From positions 5,008,522 through 5,072,521 of the forward strand of contig CM041202.1 in the NCBI GenBank assembly GCA_023078555.1: 64,000 nt of DNA. The letters run 5' to 3'. The notes beneath the pieces are model-generated. The model was given only the letters and a program-made list of their open reading frames with translations, made no database searches and was not told where the DNA came from. Below are positions 38,301 to 49,384 of the stretch, piece by piece. Numbering within the stretch: position 1 is the stretch's first letter; each line of letters starts with the position of its first letter. The stretch comes from Ulva prolifera. Lineage: Eukaryota; Chlorophyta; Ulvophyceae; Ulvales; Ulvaceae. The position numbers and the translations under genes were made by a program.

Positions 38301-38522
38301 CTACCCGCGCCTGCGGCCCCGGCTGCCCACGACTGACTGAGGACTTGCTAGCATACTTCCTTTTCTTACTGTTGTCAATCATGCTGCCAGCGGTTGTGAA
38401 CATGCATGGTGCCTCAGGAGACACATTTGATTCAGGACCTGCAGCATGACCTTGAGGTAGACCTTGCGAGGTCGCGACCATCGTCGGAAGTTCGGGTAGA
38501 CTATCTGGATGAGATTTCCCTG
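24059..38522 (-). CDS. FIGNL1: Fidgetin-like 1 AAA ATPase
   Basis: Meiotic-clade AAA ATPase that, in other organisms, disassembles RAD51/DMC1 from DNA and limits crossovers. Exons on the minus strand: 38157 to about 38522, 37931-38103, 37754-37808, 37523-37645, 26279-26479, 25197-25329, 24685-24908 and 24059-24252 (stop TGA); each is flanked by GT and AG and all phases agree. The joined AAA domain contains [17 protein letters not shown] (Walker A, split by the intron after Gly-Pro-Pro-Gly-Thr), [24 protein letters not shown] (Walker B), [11 protein letters not shown] (sensor 1), AARRR (arginine fingers), [15 protein letters not shown] and a C-terminal [18 protein letters not shown] helix. The first listed exon carries KKRLG...FVPP, matching the FIGNL1-specific RAD51-binding region rather than spastin or katanin. 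Further N-terminal exons above 38522 are not resolved. The 26480-37522 intron is 11 kb and full of transposons. The C-terminal tail extends past the usual end with a Ser-rich segment. Confidence 0.9.
26828..27992. mobile_element. hAT-like non-autonomous element
   Basis: Ends are inverted repeats TAGGGCTGGCC. The last 4 bases outside each end are CTTA on both sides, which may be the remnant of a longer target duplication. TAGGGCTGG-type ends are common in hAT elements. No transposase inside. Contains a smaller element at 26912-27097. Confidence 0.5.
26912..27097. mobile_element. MITE nested in the hAT-like element
   Basis: 186 bp with ends TACCGTAC in inverted orientation and further partial match inside (TAAAT..., ATCGACATC). 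The internal GCGTTATGCGTTA block recurs in the element at 28320-29142. Confidence 0.5.
28231..28309 (+). repeat. 26-bp tandem repeat, three units
   Basis: Units of the form CCGCCCAAGAACTATTCAAC plus ACGAGG, differing at one or two positions. Confidence 0.85.
28320..29142. mobile_element. MITE-like element, about 820 bp
   Basis: Inverted ends sharing ACTAAATTAAACCCATCGAC, and the near-terminal motif CGTAACGCATAAC/GCGTTATGCGTTAT facing inward. Related ends occur at 26912 and 27097. No coding capacity seen. Confidence 0.55.
29259..29298. repeat. (AT)20 microsatellite
   Basis: Uninterrupted AT dinucleotide run of 40 bases. Confidence 0.95.
29685..29760. repeat. hAT-type terminal sequence fragment
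   Basis: CAGGGTTGGGTCGGG followed by AATCCCCCGAT and CCCGACAAATCGGG; similar sequence lies in opposite orientation at 34720-34790. Looks like element ends of the same family. Confidence 0.35.
29800..30311 (+). pseudogene. Ty3 RNase H and linker, upstream part of the chromovirus
   Basis: Frame reading [44 protein letters not shown] and [11 protein letters not shown]: a complete-looking C-terminal two thirds of Ty3 RNase H. Upstream protease, reverse transcriptase and 5' LTR are absent; the frame there is unrelated sequence with a hAT-type end. A three-unit 16-bp tandem repeat (30271-30320) lies downstream, before the integrase frame. Confidence 0.75.
30482..31840 (+). CDS. Ty3 chromovirus integrase with chromodomain
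   Basis: 452 codons, open from a position just after an in-frame TAG (30464-30466). Order: HHCC zinc-binding region (His18, His25, Cys55, Cys58), the retroviral integrase core with the catalytic triad Asp88, Asp149 and Glu185 (contexts [27 protein letters not shown]), a basic linker, a GPF-type module ([26 protein letters not shown]) and a C-terminal chromodomain-like segment at about residues 378-430 ([28 protein letters not shown]). All catalytic residues are kept, so the integrase part looks intact, but the polyprotein upstream is broken by the TAG and missing domains. Ends TAG, five codons before an in-frame TGA in the LTR. Chromodomains of this family direct insertion to marked chromatin. 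Confidence 0.9.
   Translation: MYIPNVDTLRNECIDVLHSPPHCGHYGVARTIYKVRQVFHWECISKDVATFIKNCDSCQRVKASTQKPQGLLSPLPIPGRSWKPVSMDLITDLPRTQKGYDTIVVFVDRLTKMVHLALSTKTVTSRGLVQLFEEHVWKLHGVPTDMVSDRDVRVQSEFWRLMCEYFGIEHNKTSSHHPQSDGQTENANGVLEDTLRHFVNSTQTDWDSLLPVAELAMNSAFNSTIKNTPFKLNFGQDPDTPVALYLRGVNLEVNRFVGKWSEQLQHAKECIRAAQSRQKSAADRRRRPAEPLEVGDQVLISIKHFRIDKGLKLKLAPRYLGPFRITEVIGTHRLSYRVHLPAPLHKKHNVFHVSSLKRFHSDGSYQPPVVPKVTGDDHERTVDYISETRDTPRRQYKVHWIGGGYGWHDAMLMHGCEAQIREFWRSRSESLPDDALPLSTDELSQLLEGKQA
31851..32243 (+). repeat. LTR of the chromovirus, followed by a PBS
   Basis: 393 bp, starting TGTGACGATACGTCACA after a purine tract (GCGGGGAGCA) and ending CTTTACA. TATA box TATATAAG near 32169. The next bases, GTGGTATCGGTGA, are a primer-binding site, which belongs after a 5' LTR and not after a 3' LTR. 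Suggests a former tandem arrangement. Confidence 0.7.
32860..34448. mobile_element. Non-autonomous element with about 265-bp TIRs and 8-bp TSD
   Basis: Arms 32860 to about 33125 and about 34187 to 34448 are inverted copies beginning AGGGGGGTCTGCACTCGG. Flanked by ACTTGCAC on both sides (32852-32859, 34449-34456), an 8-bp target duplication of the hAT type. The arms contain GCCCAGGGCCCTGGGC and further GCCCAG units. The 1.06-kb interior has no transposase. Confidence 0.8.
34803..36438 (+). pseudogene. hAT-family transposase, decayed
   Basis: Coding fragments in changing frames on the plus strand. Early part reads [17 protein letters not shown], then [11 protein letters not shown] and LPTRWISQ, which match the RNase H-like core of DUF4371-type hAT transposases (the DGA Asp and the CxxH motif). 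The last part reads IAFWRLLS and [15 protein letters not shown], matching the hAT dimerisation end (family: S...ER.FS.mn). At least two frameshifts (about 35400 and 36090) and a 23-bp tandem duplication at 35103-35148 break it. Could have mobilised hAT-like MITEs in this intron when intact. Confidence 0.75.
36439..37522. other. Rest of the FIGNL1 intron, nothing recognised
   Basis: AT-richer sequence with no clear coding segment or repeat end on either strand. Confidence 0.3.
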
Positions 38523-40179
38523 CACGTACAGTTCCCCCATGTAGAGCAGTGACAAGAAAGCGTTGGCGCAACTGTGTGCTGCCCCTACACACCTGCATGT
38601 GTGTTACAACGACAGAGTCTGGTAGAGGCCTGGTAGCACTGCCGGGGCAACACACAAGCACGCAAATGCCACCGTCGACAGCCGGTGCTGACACATGTAA
38701 GCCCTACATGTGAGTCATGATGTGCAGACGTGGTGTGACATGGCCAAAGTCCAACTGTGTATTTATTAACATCCTTTGCCTCAAAAGCATATGATGTGGT
38801 CTGAAGCATTGACTGATGTGACTTGCCAGCTCGGCATCGCGTTGATTGACAATGGGGATAAGTGGGACAACATAATATATTGAATAGCCTAGACAATTCG
38901 GAAGGGTGCTCACTCTGCAGGCAACGCTCACTGACCGGGGCGATCGGCAATGCTCTTGGCTAACGCACGAACCAGAAGGGAATGCGTGCAAAATTGCACG
39001 ATCAAGACGCAACCCCTTCCAATCTTGAGTGTTCGAGGCGTTGAGACGAGTGATGTTGGATCCCAGCAAGGCGCACCACTTTTTTCAGGCTTCCATTTGC
39101 TCAAGGCCAGTGCGGTCAAATCACCGGCTCCGGACGTGTTTTGGATATGGAAGGGCTTATCAGATGGATGTCCAGCATTTGCATCTTCTTTTACGCGTTG
39201 GCCAGTGTATTGATGTGTACTGAAGTCGCAGTGAGCTCGGGTGTGTGTCAACCCGTCGTGTCCCCGAGCTCTGGCTTCCCGTTGGACACGAAATCCTTGA
39301 CAAATCAACTGTGACCACTGCAGACTAGACCGGTTTACACCTGGAGATAAATCAAGGCTGCAGAACGTCGGACGACTGTCCCAAAGCTGCCTGCACAAGG
39401 CCGTACCTGATGCAAACGAACAGGCGTGCAGTCGCACGCGACCAGCAATCCTGAAGCGCGCCACATGTCACTCTTGCACTCAGGCTCCCTTTTGACGGGA
39501 ATGTTTGGAGCAGGCATGGTGCGTCCGATCCTGCACTGACCGTTCCGGCGAACAACAATTGCAAAATACCACCAGGTTACCAGGTTGAAGACGGGGCTAC
39601 AGGACATCCCGTTGTTAAGAGTCGCCGCTGCACATTGGGCCAATTCAGTCGATCGCGAAGTATCGCTGGCCACGGGGCATGCACTGGCTGTGTCCTTGCA
39701 GCACAATTGTAGCCACAGGTGCACCGCTGTCTGCCCGGGAAGGATTGAAAGACCACTGTCCAGAAACGATTGAACGACCGTGGAACGGCGCAGGTCAACA
39801 GCCCAGAAGCGGGCATCTTGTCTCGCTCAAGTGAGCATCGGCCTCAGCATCCTCACGGGTGCCATTTCAACCTCTACGAATGCGGCCTTGTGGGCGTCGG
39901 TTTGGACTGCACCAGCTCGTCTGACAAAGTGAGTGTTACATCAACACTGGCAGGTGTCTCAATGACACTGTCGTGCTGTATTGCACTCTAGCCTCTGGAC
40001 ACAAACGTCTGCACCTGAACGACACCAGGACAAGGACGCCTGCTAACGGCTGCGAGGCAGTCCAACCTGCTTCATCCAGGCATGCCAGCCTTCCACGCTG
40101 CAGGATGTGACTGTGCTGCAGCCCTGCAATCACGCGGCCACACACGCCCATGACCATTACGCCACTATGGCACCTGCGG
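38523..40179. other. Possible FIGNL1 5' part and upstream region
   Basis: Contains minus-strand frames that look coding in places (38750-38860, around SYAFEAKDVNKY; 39060-39230, around KPFHIQNTSGAG), which may be FIGNL1 N-terminal exons, but splice sites could not be fixed. Confidence 0.3.
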
Positions 40180-40316
40180 ATCTGTGTCGTTTGCTGCGCC
40201 GGTGATGGGTTTCCTGGGCTTGGTGGGTGTCGCGTGCGTGGGTGGCTGGGTGTTTGCTCCGTCTGTTTGCTTCTTTCGCGGTGCTGCCCGCCTTGCTGCC
40301 TTTGTCCTTGTAAGAC
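40180..40316 (-). repeat. Short dispersed repeat, copy 1
   Basis: Minus strand begins TTACAAGGACAAAGGCAGCA and encodes YKDKGSKAGSTAKEANRRSK in one frame. Related copies at 51755-51870 (plus), 54110-54140 (plus, truncated) and 54180-54318 (minus). Confidence 0.7.
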
Positions 40317-40660
40317 ACTATGGCACCTGCGAAGCCTCGACACCTAAGCAATCAGCAGGGTGGCTACGAGCTGAAACGTGGCCCTACATGCTCTACATGC
40401 CGCAGCCCCAATGGCGCACGGCCGTGCTCTTCTGCGGCCGCCGTGACCGCAGTCACGATCACCGCAGCAACCTGCGAGGTGGGCAGCCCCACGCGCACGC
40501 ACCCCAGACGTGCTACATGTGCAAATGCTCAGCTGCCGCAGAGCATCGGCAGGAGGGATCTCTGCGTGCGGCCCTCGCCTTCCAGCCGAGATATTCTGCC
40601 GCCCCTCAGCCACGCGGCCAGCGCCATGCTCGCAGGGAGGTGCGAGGAGCAGCTGGCCCG

Positions 40661-42089
40661 CTACCCCCGGGCCTCCCACGCCTTTATCCAGCCCGCGACC
40701 TCTGGCATGGCACTGAAGGCTGGCACGCCGGCAGGCAGGTGTGGGTGCGGTGCCAGGTCGGCCTCGCCATGCGTGAGCCGGTCATCCCGGGCGATGGTGA
40801 AGACTGCCGCGTCCGCACAGCCTGGGCGGGGCCCTGCAGAGTGCAGCCCGTCACACACGGACACGCAGGCGGGCGGGCGCACCAACAGAGAGGAAGGGGG
40901 TGTCTGTGGCGGACCGCTGCGCGTAGTACCATTCGAGGGCGCGATACCAGCCTGCGCGGCGGCCGCGGTAGTCCTCCACAGCGGCCGCATCAGCCCCGCC
41001 CAGCAGAGCGGCCCATGCATTGCGCCATTCCTGTTGAGCGGCTGCGGCCGCATCGCTGTCCCAGTCAGCGACAGGATTGCCGCCATACTGCTTGATCTGC
41101 ACGCGGCCGCTGTCTTGATCTACACGGGCGTTAACGTTGATGCAACACTGAATCAGGGAGCGCGCCAGCAACCAGGAGCGGTTGTGTGCACTTTTCTTTG
41201 ATGCCACATCCACAGGCTAATGAGTAGGTATAAGTATCCATTAGGTACGTAGGTATGTATGGATGCGCAGTAAGCATGGCACCTGATTCTGAGGCTCTGA
41301 AGCCGGTCAGGGCGTTCTGCCTTGCAATGGCCTGTGCTCATGCAGAGAGTGAGCCAAGGGGTGAATACTGACATTTCACATATCCAGATGTGCCCAGATT
41401 GTTTTAGACGGTACACGTGCCGATGCCCCAAGAACTACTACATGTGATGCTGGGCACAGCTTGCATGGGTACACCGGTGTAGTGCCACAGACAAGCACCT
41501 ACTTTGTCACTTGCAGGCCTGGCTACTCGTTGGCCACCGCAGCTCAGTTGGACTTGAGTACATAAAGCGCGTAGTGGCGCTGCAACACACCCCTGTGGCG
41601 ACATACCTCATCGTGGCGACCGCCTCGGCTCGGGTCTTGCCGTCGATGGTCAACACCGGCAGGTGGCCCGTTGGATTCACCTCGTCCTGGATGCGTTTCT
41701 TCTCTCCGACTTCCCATGAACACAGCTCGGTCAATGCTTCGTCGAATGGTATGTTACTGGTGAGTAAGTAAAATCTGCAAGCGCGTCAGTAAAGTACGTT
41801 TGAACATGAGTGAGTGTTGTTCCCAAGCGTGCAGTCTGAAACAGGTGCGCAGCATGTAATCTCCGTTTGTTAGCAGGTGTTAACAGTAGGTGTTACCAGG
41901 CATCAAAGTAGCCCTGGTGCGCGAATCCCACTTGCTCCTTTTTCTGGACTGTTCAAAGCTTGAGACGATATGCACAAATGGCCTGAGAACACACCTAACC
42001 GAACGACCACGGCCACCCAGGGCCCCCAACGGCCTCAGATGCAGATAAGGTAGAGTAGGCGTCGTGGTGAAAACTGCTGTACTTGTCAT
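40661..42089 (-). CDS. Glutathione S-transferase-like protein
   Basis: Four exons on the minus strand: 41995-42089, 41607-41774, 40883-41109 and 40661-40833; phases agree and the product is 220 aa, a usual GST length. Start ATG at 42089; stop TAG. The N-terminal thioredoxin-like half shows a Tyr in LPYLHLRPLG followed by RGRSVR, then NIPFDEALTELCSW, NPTGHLPVL with the cis-proline, and DGKTRAEAVATM; the C-terminal half shows YRALEWYYAQ, FLSVG/PRPGCADAAVF (family: FL.Gd.ptlADaavf) and MPEVAGWIKAWEARG. In cells GSTs join glutathione to electrophiles. The usual glutathione-gripping Glu/Gln-Ser pair reads Glu-Ala here, so activity is uncertain. The third exon's start is the least certain boundary. 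Confidence 0.75.
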
Positions 42090-42470
42090 GGTCGCAGTGA
42101 GCGCTTCAATCGATACGCAGCTGGAGATACCTCACCCAATGTTTAAATTAAAAGACCCAGCGAGCTACCCAGCGCAGAGATAGGCAGCCGCAGTGCCACA
42201 GCAGCCATAGCGCACCAAGCTTGCAGCACATGGGGTCTTCGTCTTCCAGCGGTGGCGTTGCCGGCTGCAATGGCAGAATTGAGGACCTCTCAGCCACCAG
42301 GCCTACGACGATTGCAGCAGGGCAGTACAGCGCAATTGCCGAAATTGCCGGGAGCAGTGTTGGGCGGCATTGTGCCTTCCCACCTTCAACAGCTTGGCCA
42401 CCTCTACCCCCACCATCATGATGCCACCAGGCTTCGGCGTTGCTTGGAGGTGCAGGCTGGCAGTCTGGCG

Positions 42471-45400
42471 TCACAGCATCGCGTGTGCGTGCACATGAGG
42501 TGCCCCAGGCCACATGATGTCCACACGCTCATCCCTGCCAGCGTCAGCGCCGGCAGCACACAGCTTTAGCACCTGCGCCTGCAGTGCACTGCTGCTGCAC
42601 GCCTGCGCCCGCATGTTGACAACAGCTCGCAGCATGGCATGTAGCAGCTTCGTCACAGGGGCATCGCACGGCTTCAGGCGCTGTGAACTGTGGCCTGTCA
42701 TGGCAGGGGCACCTGACCTCAGACTGAGCCCTTATGCCAGACTACTGTTTGGGCTTTGCCACAGGTGGAGCCACGTGATACTATCGAGGTTTGGCATCTC
42801 AGAAGCATTCAGTAGTGATGCTCCACCAGTCTGGCATGTGACAGGACAGCAGCGTCAAGCCAAATTGCCACTGACTGCAGCGCCACATGTCCCACAATTT
42901 GTTTTGTTACACGTCCCACCAGTGCAGGCCTGTATATATGTTGGCCTCGGGCCTACGACTGTCACACTCGGAATCTGAACTGCCCACACTTACACCGAGG
43001 CCACACACATTGCACCATAGAGCAGTGCTGCCTGGGAGTGGCCGCAACACAGGCCCGTCTCCATAAGAAGGGACACTGTCAAGGGCCCTGAACACCATGC
43101 ATCGCCTCGCACCGCTGGCGTGCAATACACAGACACACGGAGACATCCGCTTGCATCGTTGCCTTGATAAGCCCATGACCGTCAACAAGAACCCTGGATG
43201 GTGGCGCACGCTCTGTCTGCATATGCCAGATCACAGCAGCTGCCACTGCTGGCGACACAGGGCAGTTACGCCACCAGGGCAGGCCCGCCAACCCGCAGCC
43301 CCGGGCGCCCCTCTTGCAACAGAGGGCCCTGTGTGAGCAAACAGTGCTCATTTCTCACGCCCTGCCATCTCACGCACTCACGCTGAGCAGCCCTGGTGAT
43401 GCCGAGGCCGTGGCGCAACGTGTGGCTGGCCGCACACAGTTGTGCTGCACGCTGCATGCGTCTCGCGCCCAGATCCACAGCATCGTTGTCTAGAGCACAC
43501 AAACACATGACCGCCTGTACGTGGCACCTCGGTGCCCTGACCGCACATCGGGCGCGTCCATCATGTCACCCGGGTCGCGGCCGCACAGCGCCTCCACATC
43601 AAGGGGTAGCCACCACTTAGGGGCTGGCTCAGGGGCGGTGTATGCTGCGGCGCCTGCGTGTGTGGCGGCTCTGGCTACCCCGGCGGGGGGCGGGGGGGAG
43701 GGGGGGGGGGGGGGTCCTGCGCGGCATGCAGGCATGCGATTCTCACAGCGGACGATTCCACACTTCGGGGGCAGTCATGCCGGCGTGGCTGCGCGCGTGG
43801 GGCCGCTTCCTGGGCAGCACGGCTAGGCCGCACGGCGCCTGGAAGACCCAGCAGGCTGGGGGCCGTCGTCGATGCCGTAGCAAGGGATGTGGGCGAGGGG
43901 GTCGAGGGGGTCAATGCCGAGCGCGTCGAGGCGCTGCTGCGTGAAGACGATGTCGCAGCGCGCGCTGGTGCAGCACCACATCTTGTATGTGTCCGCCGGG
44001 AAGCTTTCGCACGAGGCGAGCACCAGCTCACTGCAGGCTGGTCCTGCTCAGGCGTCGGCCATAGGCAACGTGTGATGTGTGGGAGATGAGTGACTGGCTT
44101 CGAGGGGCCCAGGCATATAAGTGCAGGGCTGTGAGTGGCCGGCACACTCTGTGCGAATCGCATGGCATGATTATGGCAGCGTGTCACAGGCGCGGGGGTG
44201 CAGTGGGGGGGGGTGCAGAGTGGGGTCATGGGAGGCTGAGGGGTCAGCCACCGCAGGCCCGTCCCTGAAGCCGGCTACATTCCCGGGCTGTCAAGTCCGC
44301 AAGGCCGCTGCGCACTCGCTACAGCCCGCATGGATCTACACAGCTTCATCGTGAGCATGAGTACGTGTGTAGTGATTTCAAAGGACAAAGGCCGGGCACG
44401 GAGCCGTTTCTTGGAATCCACTCGCAAATCCACTCACTCATTCATGGCACCAGGCTGGGCACGAGCGCGAACCACAGCCCTGCGTACGAATGTATGTGCC
44501 TACGTATGCATGCATGGTGGCAAATCTACAAACGGTTCGCACAGTGAAAGCTCCGGATTTGGGGTCGGCGTGCGCCGTGAAGTTGCACAGCTGATGCAGG
44601 CTTCCGCTTTGGAAAGTGGGGCCGGGCACTGGATGCGCCATGTGGCGTGCCCACAGGGCGTACATGCATACACATTCGGCATGCTTGGGCCGCTGCGGGA
44701 CAGGGTCTCGCGTCCCGCGGCTAGTGGCTGATCATGGCCGTGCGCCGAGTTCTGGCCCAGCGGCGGCGGGCAGGGTTGCAGCCGACATGCCCTAGGGGCC
44801 GGATAAGGTGCGGCGCGGCATCGTGTCAGAACGACAGCAGCAGGCCACCATGGACACTGAACGGCGGAACACAGCCACGGACTCCGCAGCAGATTCAGAC
44901 ACAGGTGGCCTCGGCAACATCGCAGCATGCGAGCATCAAACGCAAACTGCAGGCTCTCAGGCGACACGGGCACCACCATGGGACACTGCCGGCCGTCAGA
45001 AAGACACAACCAGCACCCCCACCCTGATACCTCCACACGCTGGCGCAGCCAGCCCCACACACCACGCGGGGGCGCATGCATGGTGTGAGCGGCAGCTGAA
45101 GCACACCTGTTGGTGAAGCACACATGGCCGCGTTCGCCGAGGTCCAGGAAGTCCATGAAGCCACTGTTGTAGATGTCGGCGTACGTCGCGTTGGGCAGGA
45201 CGAGGGTGATGTTGGCGAAGTGCAGGACGGTGCCGGGGGGCGCAGCGTGGTCGGCGGTTCGAAACACCCAGCCGCCGCGGAACGGGGCCCACACGGTCGG
45301 GAAGGCCTGCCGGTGGTACGACTGCGCGCCGTGCTCATTGGAGCCCTTCACGTTGGCGCCTGGGTGCTGCAGCTCGGCAGTCACTCGGCAATCTGGCGCC

Positions 45401-46113
45401 GCTGTCTCAGCCTGCGATGACGGACGGTTTTTTCTGTATTGTGGAGGTTTCTTTCGATTGGGGTGTGGTTCTTATGGGGTGATGCATGCAAGTGTCGTGG
45501 CGGTGCCCGCTGGCGGCGGCCAGCTGCCATGCCGGCGCGCTTGGAGCACGTGCGATGGCCACGTGTGCGTCCATACATGCATGCACAGTGCGCATTGCGA
45601 ACACATGCGAGTGGCATGCGTTAGGCCCTTCCGTAACGACACATGCGTCATGCGCACCAGCTCGTTCTCCAGGATCTTACACAATTCACGCGCTTCTTCA
45701 ACGCGCGCACCGTCGCCGCGCGCGTCGGCGTCGCCCGCGGGCTCCTTGATGCGGCCAATGAGCTCGATCTCAGGCACCTGGAAGACGCCTTGCAGGTCCG
45801 CCGGGAGGGCGGCAAAGTCGGCAATGCGGACAGGCATCTCCTCGACATCATCGCTGCCTCGAGCTCGAAGGCGCCTCGAGCTGCGAATGAATGTCGCAGG
45901 GACACGAGGCGGCGGCTCGAGATGCATAGTGACATCAGAAACATCGATGCAGGGATCCTGCAGCTGCAGATCCTGAGCGGCAGCGCCAGCTCGAGGTTCG
46001 GCACGGGCAAGAGTGGGCCGGGCCGAGGCGAGCGTGGCGGGTCTCGCGCTGCGCACACGCCGCAGCGGCGAAGCTGCAGCGAAGGCAGCAGCGATGAGGA
46101 GCAGCTTCCACAT
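42471..46113 (-). CDS. Secreted protein of unknown function (453 aa)
   Basis: Six exons on the minus strand: 45658-46113, 45107-45366, 43834-44030, 43528-43644, 43382-43489 and 42471-42694. All junctions keep phase; stop TGA. The N-terminus (MWKLLLIAAAFAAASPLRR) is a good signal peptide, so the protein probably enters the secretory path. Exon 2 encodes a conserved-looking core: HPGANVKGSNEHGAQ, FRGGWVFRTADH, two adjacent N-glycosylation sequons in ANITLVLPNATY, and GFMDFLDLGERGHVCFTN. Exon 3 continues SFPADTYKMWCCTSARC, cysteine-rich and probably disulfide-bonded. The C-terminal exons are Ala/Arg-rich and less distinctive. I do not recognise the family. Intron 43645-43833 contains a long C tract (G run on the plus strand). 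Confidence 0.65.
43683..43714 (+). repeat. G-rich tract
   Basis: Runs of 6, 7 and 16-plus G separated by single bases, in an intron of the minus-strand gene. Confidence 0.9.
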
Positions 46114-48796
46114 CTCGGGTGCGGGCGAGAGATGTGCAACAGATGTAGATCTCTGCTGGGCACCACACTGGCAATCTTACGCGGCTGCGACTGCCAGCGG
46201 AGCAGTGAAATACTCAGAGTCTTCCCCGGGCTTGGGGAAGGCTTGCGTCTTGCAATCGAGCAAGCTTAAGGGAGCCCGGCGTATAGCAAGCACGGGAAAA
46301 TCGAATGCTATCAAGTTCAGCGCTCGCACGTGGCAGCTCTAGATCTGGGCGCTTAAGCTTACGGTCAAGAAGTCTCAAGAATAAGTCTTAACGTTAACAC
46401 TACAAAGCTTCGTAGTACTATATATATAGCTAGTGTTCGAACAGACCTCCGAAGTCGATGCTGAACTTACAGCGATGTCGAGAGGTAGACGGGCTCTACT
46501 GCAGGTCACCACGGAATCTACTGGGCCCTGTGAAGCTGAGATGTGCAGGTGGATTTGCGTGTTCCGCTGGAGCTCTATGTGTATATATATATGCTCCGCG
46601 CATGCTGGCCGGCCACTGGCAGCAGACGCTGCGCAACGTCTGAAACCCTTCAGCGCTGTTTACAAAACCCTTTTGAGCGCTGAGCCAGAGGAGAATCAGA
46701 ACGCCATGGAGCTCGAGATGCGCGTGCGCAGGATCGCGTAGGCTGTCCCTGCTGTCAGCGCAGAGGTCATGCATGCGGCAGTGTCGCACCACGTGGTGTA
46801 CACGGCAATGCATCGGCACTGCTTGAGGGTTGACGTGCCAGTCGGTGCATGAAACAATGGCCAACAATGGCCCGGCCGCGGGTTGAAGGGTGACATCTCG
46901 TTAATCGGCGTGTCTTGATCGAGGTGTGGGCCTGCCACACCGCGATTCAAGATATGAGCAGAATTGCGCAATTCTCGCGCGTAATCTGTGTTTCTGGGTG
47001 CAGCCACTGCGGCCGACGCGGACGGAATCCGCCAAGAGCCAACCAAATTGAACATGCTGAAATGTGCAGCCCCGACAAGATTTTTCAGGGGACCTGCGGT
47101 CTCGGCCGAGACCAGCGACGTACGCAACGATATTAGCCTCTGCTGCTGGTTGATTCCAGGTCGATCGAGTGCATGGTCCAGAATCCGGATCCTTGGGGTC
47201 GACAATGTTGTTCAAGGCCTTGCAAGGTGATACAGGCGCGGCGGTGCCACGCGTGGCCACGCCAAGCATGCGCAGAGGCCTGAGCGGCGGCCAAAGCACA
47301 ACGGAATTGCAAGTTGCAGTTGAATGCGATGGTAAAGTCAGCTGCTGCCGCGATGGCCACGCATGCGCAATGCGCAGCATCAATACCACGTCCCTTGAAC
47401 ATGGTCCAATGACTTGGCATTGATGTGAGCGTTGATGCAGGCGACAGCTGTGAACGATAAAGGCATGTATTTTGCTTGTGTACGTACACAATTTTGCCTG
47501 TATACGTGGCCATGGGTCGACGGCGACGCCGGTGCTGTCGCGCACGACTGGCGATCACTTTCGCGTGGCTAAGGCACCTTACCCATTGTAACGAACCCCG
47601 ACAGGTGCGCCATGGCTAAGGCCGCCGGTGTGCCGGAGGGAAAACCTTGCGGCATGCAGACTTCACGATGCGCGCGCACCGTGGCATGATCGCCCAGCAC
47701 TGATCCACCAGCAGTTATGTTCAATCAGTAGACAAATCCGTCTGCACCCGCATACTCTGCTGTTACAACCAGCTGCTTTCCAAACCCCGGGCTCGGAGTG
47801 AAACGGCACCGCGGAGGCCCTTGCCGCGGTGTCGAATGTGCTCGAAAGCGTCACGATGCTCGCCCTGACCGTAAATTTTCACGAAATATATACATGGGCA
47901 AACGCATGCGAATATTCGAATCATATCAATGTCCGGAGTGTCTGAGGGTGGCAGTGGCTGGCCGCCCCAGCTGCTGCGTGAGCTGCTCGTGGCATATGCG
48001 CAGCTGTAGCTCCAGATCTGGAGAGTTGTCTAGAGGTGCATCTGCGCATATGCCACGAGTATCTCGCTCTAGAGAGCAAACGGGCTCGGGGAAAACCTTG
48101 CAAGGTTTTCAGCGCAACAGTCTCGCCGAATCAGCGCGACATGTGCGGCTTGCTGAATGGTCTGGCACGTGGCCATGGCTCATGATCATGATCAGGGATT
48201 CGTAGGCGTCACGGGTTCTGTGATCGACGTCGTACGAAACCCGGCCGCCCCCGCAGCTATAGCCTGCTGCAGAAGCTTCCTGCACTGATCATGACAGCTC
48301 TGATGGAAATATTGCTGGGGTCCTGCATGTTGACAATGGCTGCACAGTAATGTATGTACGCTGTCACCGGCAGCATGCTGCAGGGCAGATCTCGAGTGGG
48401 GCAGATCTCGAGTGGGGCAGATATCTCGAGTGGGATAGTGTGACGTGCGCGTGTTGCTTGACAGACAATTCACTGCATATATCTGACACAAGCCAAGGTG
48501 TAGCTGTTAGCTGTTTGTGTTGCGAAGGCGCAATTCATCCATTCACCCCCGCACCTGTGCCCTGCATGCGGCCGCCTGGAGCAACAAGTTTTAACCCTCC
48601 AGATATGCCCAGAAGGTTATTCAATGTTGTATGACAGGGACGCCCCGGGTAGCCACTGTGCATGTGCGTGAAAGCTTGTACCTAGTGTGGCAGCGTTGTC
48701 TTGGGATGGGCCACAACATACATACATTCACATGTGGCTCACGTGCCGCGCTTTTGTGCTTCGTCCGGCGGTGCTACCAGCCTCTCCGACTGTCCT
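46114..48796. other. Intergenic, weak coding signals only
   Basis: A minus-strand frame of 169 codons (46696-47205) is the longest; it has no recognised motif. A 17-bp tandem repeat (GCAGATCTCGAGTGGG type, three units) lies at 48384-48437. Promoter of the secreted-protein gene should lie just above 46113. Confidence 0.3.
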
Positions 48797-49384
48797 TTTA
48801 ATAGATGTGGCTCACATGACGTACGTGTGACAGAGCAGCCATGAGTGCAGCTCCTGAGGTGAAGCAGCGGTGGTGCGTTGCTGCAGCCATGAATTCGAAG
48901 TGTGTGTGGGGGCTGCACTGGCGCGTCGTCACATGGCTCCCCGGCCGCCGGCACTCATGGTGTAGTACATCCGCTTCTGCCTTCCGCAACACAGCGCTCA
49001 TTCCGCTGTCGCCACGTGTGGATGACAGGGCACATGCATGGCCATGCAGTGCAGTGCCAACCTGCTCGTTTCGGTGTGCTTGTAGTCCACAGCCATTCCA
49101 CCAACACCGTCAAGTCACATGGAAGTGCCACCGGTGCTCCAACTTCGTGTGCGGCTCCCATTGTCTGTGTGCCAGATGTCCGCGTGGTCAGCCCAGAGTG
49201 TAGCCATGGGTTACAGCAGGCCCATCCCGGCACCGATGGCTGAATGGACTACCGCCCAGCTGGCCTCCCCGCCGCAGGCCACGCCACACCCGTCTACTAC
49301 ATAGCCACCCGCGCCGTCCAGGGCAATCACGCTCCAACCACCCCGCACGCATGAGAAATCCTCTGCTTCCGGGTGTGCAGGTAC

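Noticed and set aside
46696-47205. 169-codon minus-strand ORF as a protein gene
   Set aside because: No motif, no splice or start context, and similar-length frames occur on the other strand; not enough to call.
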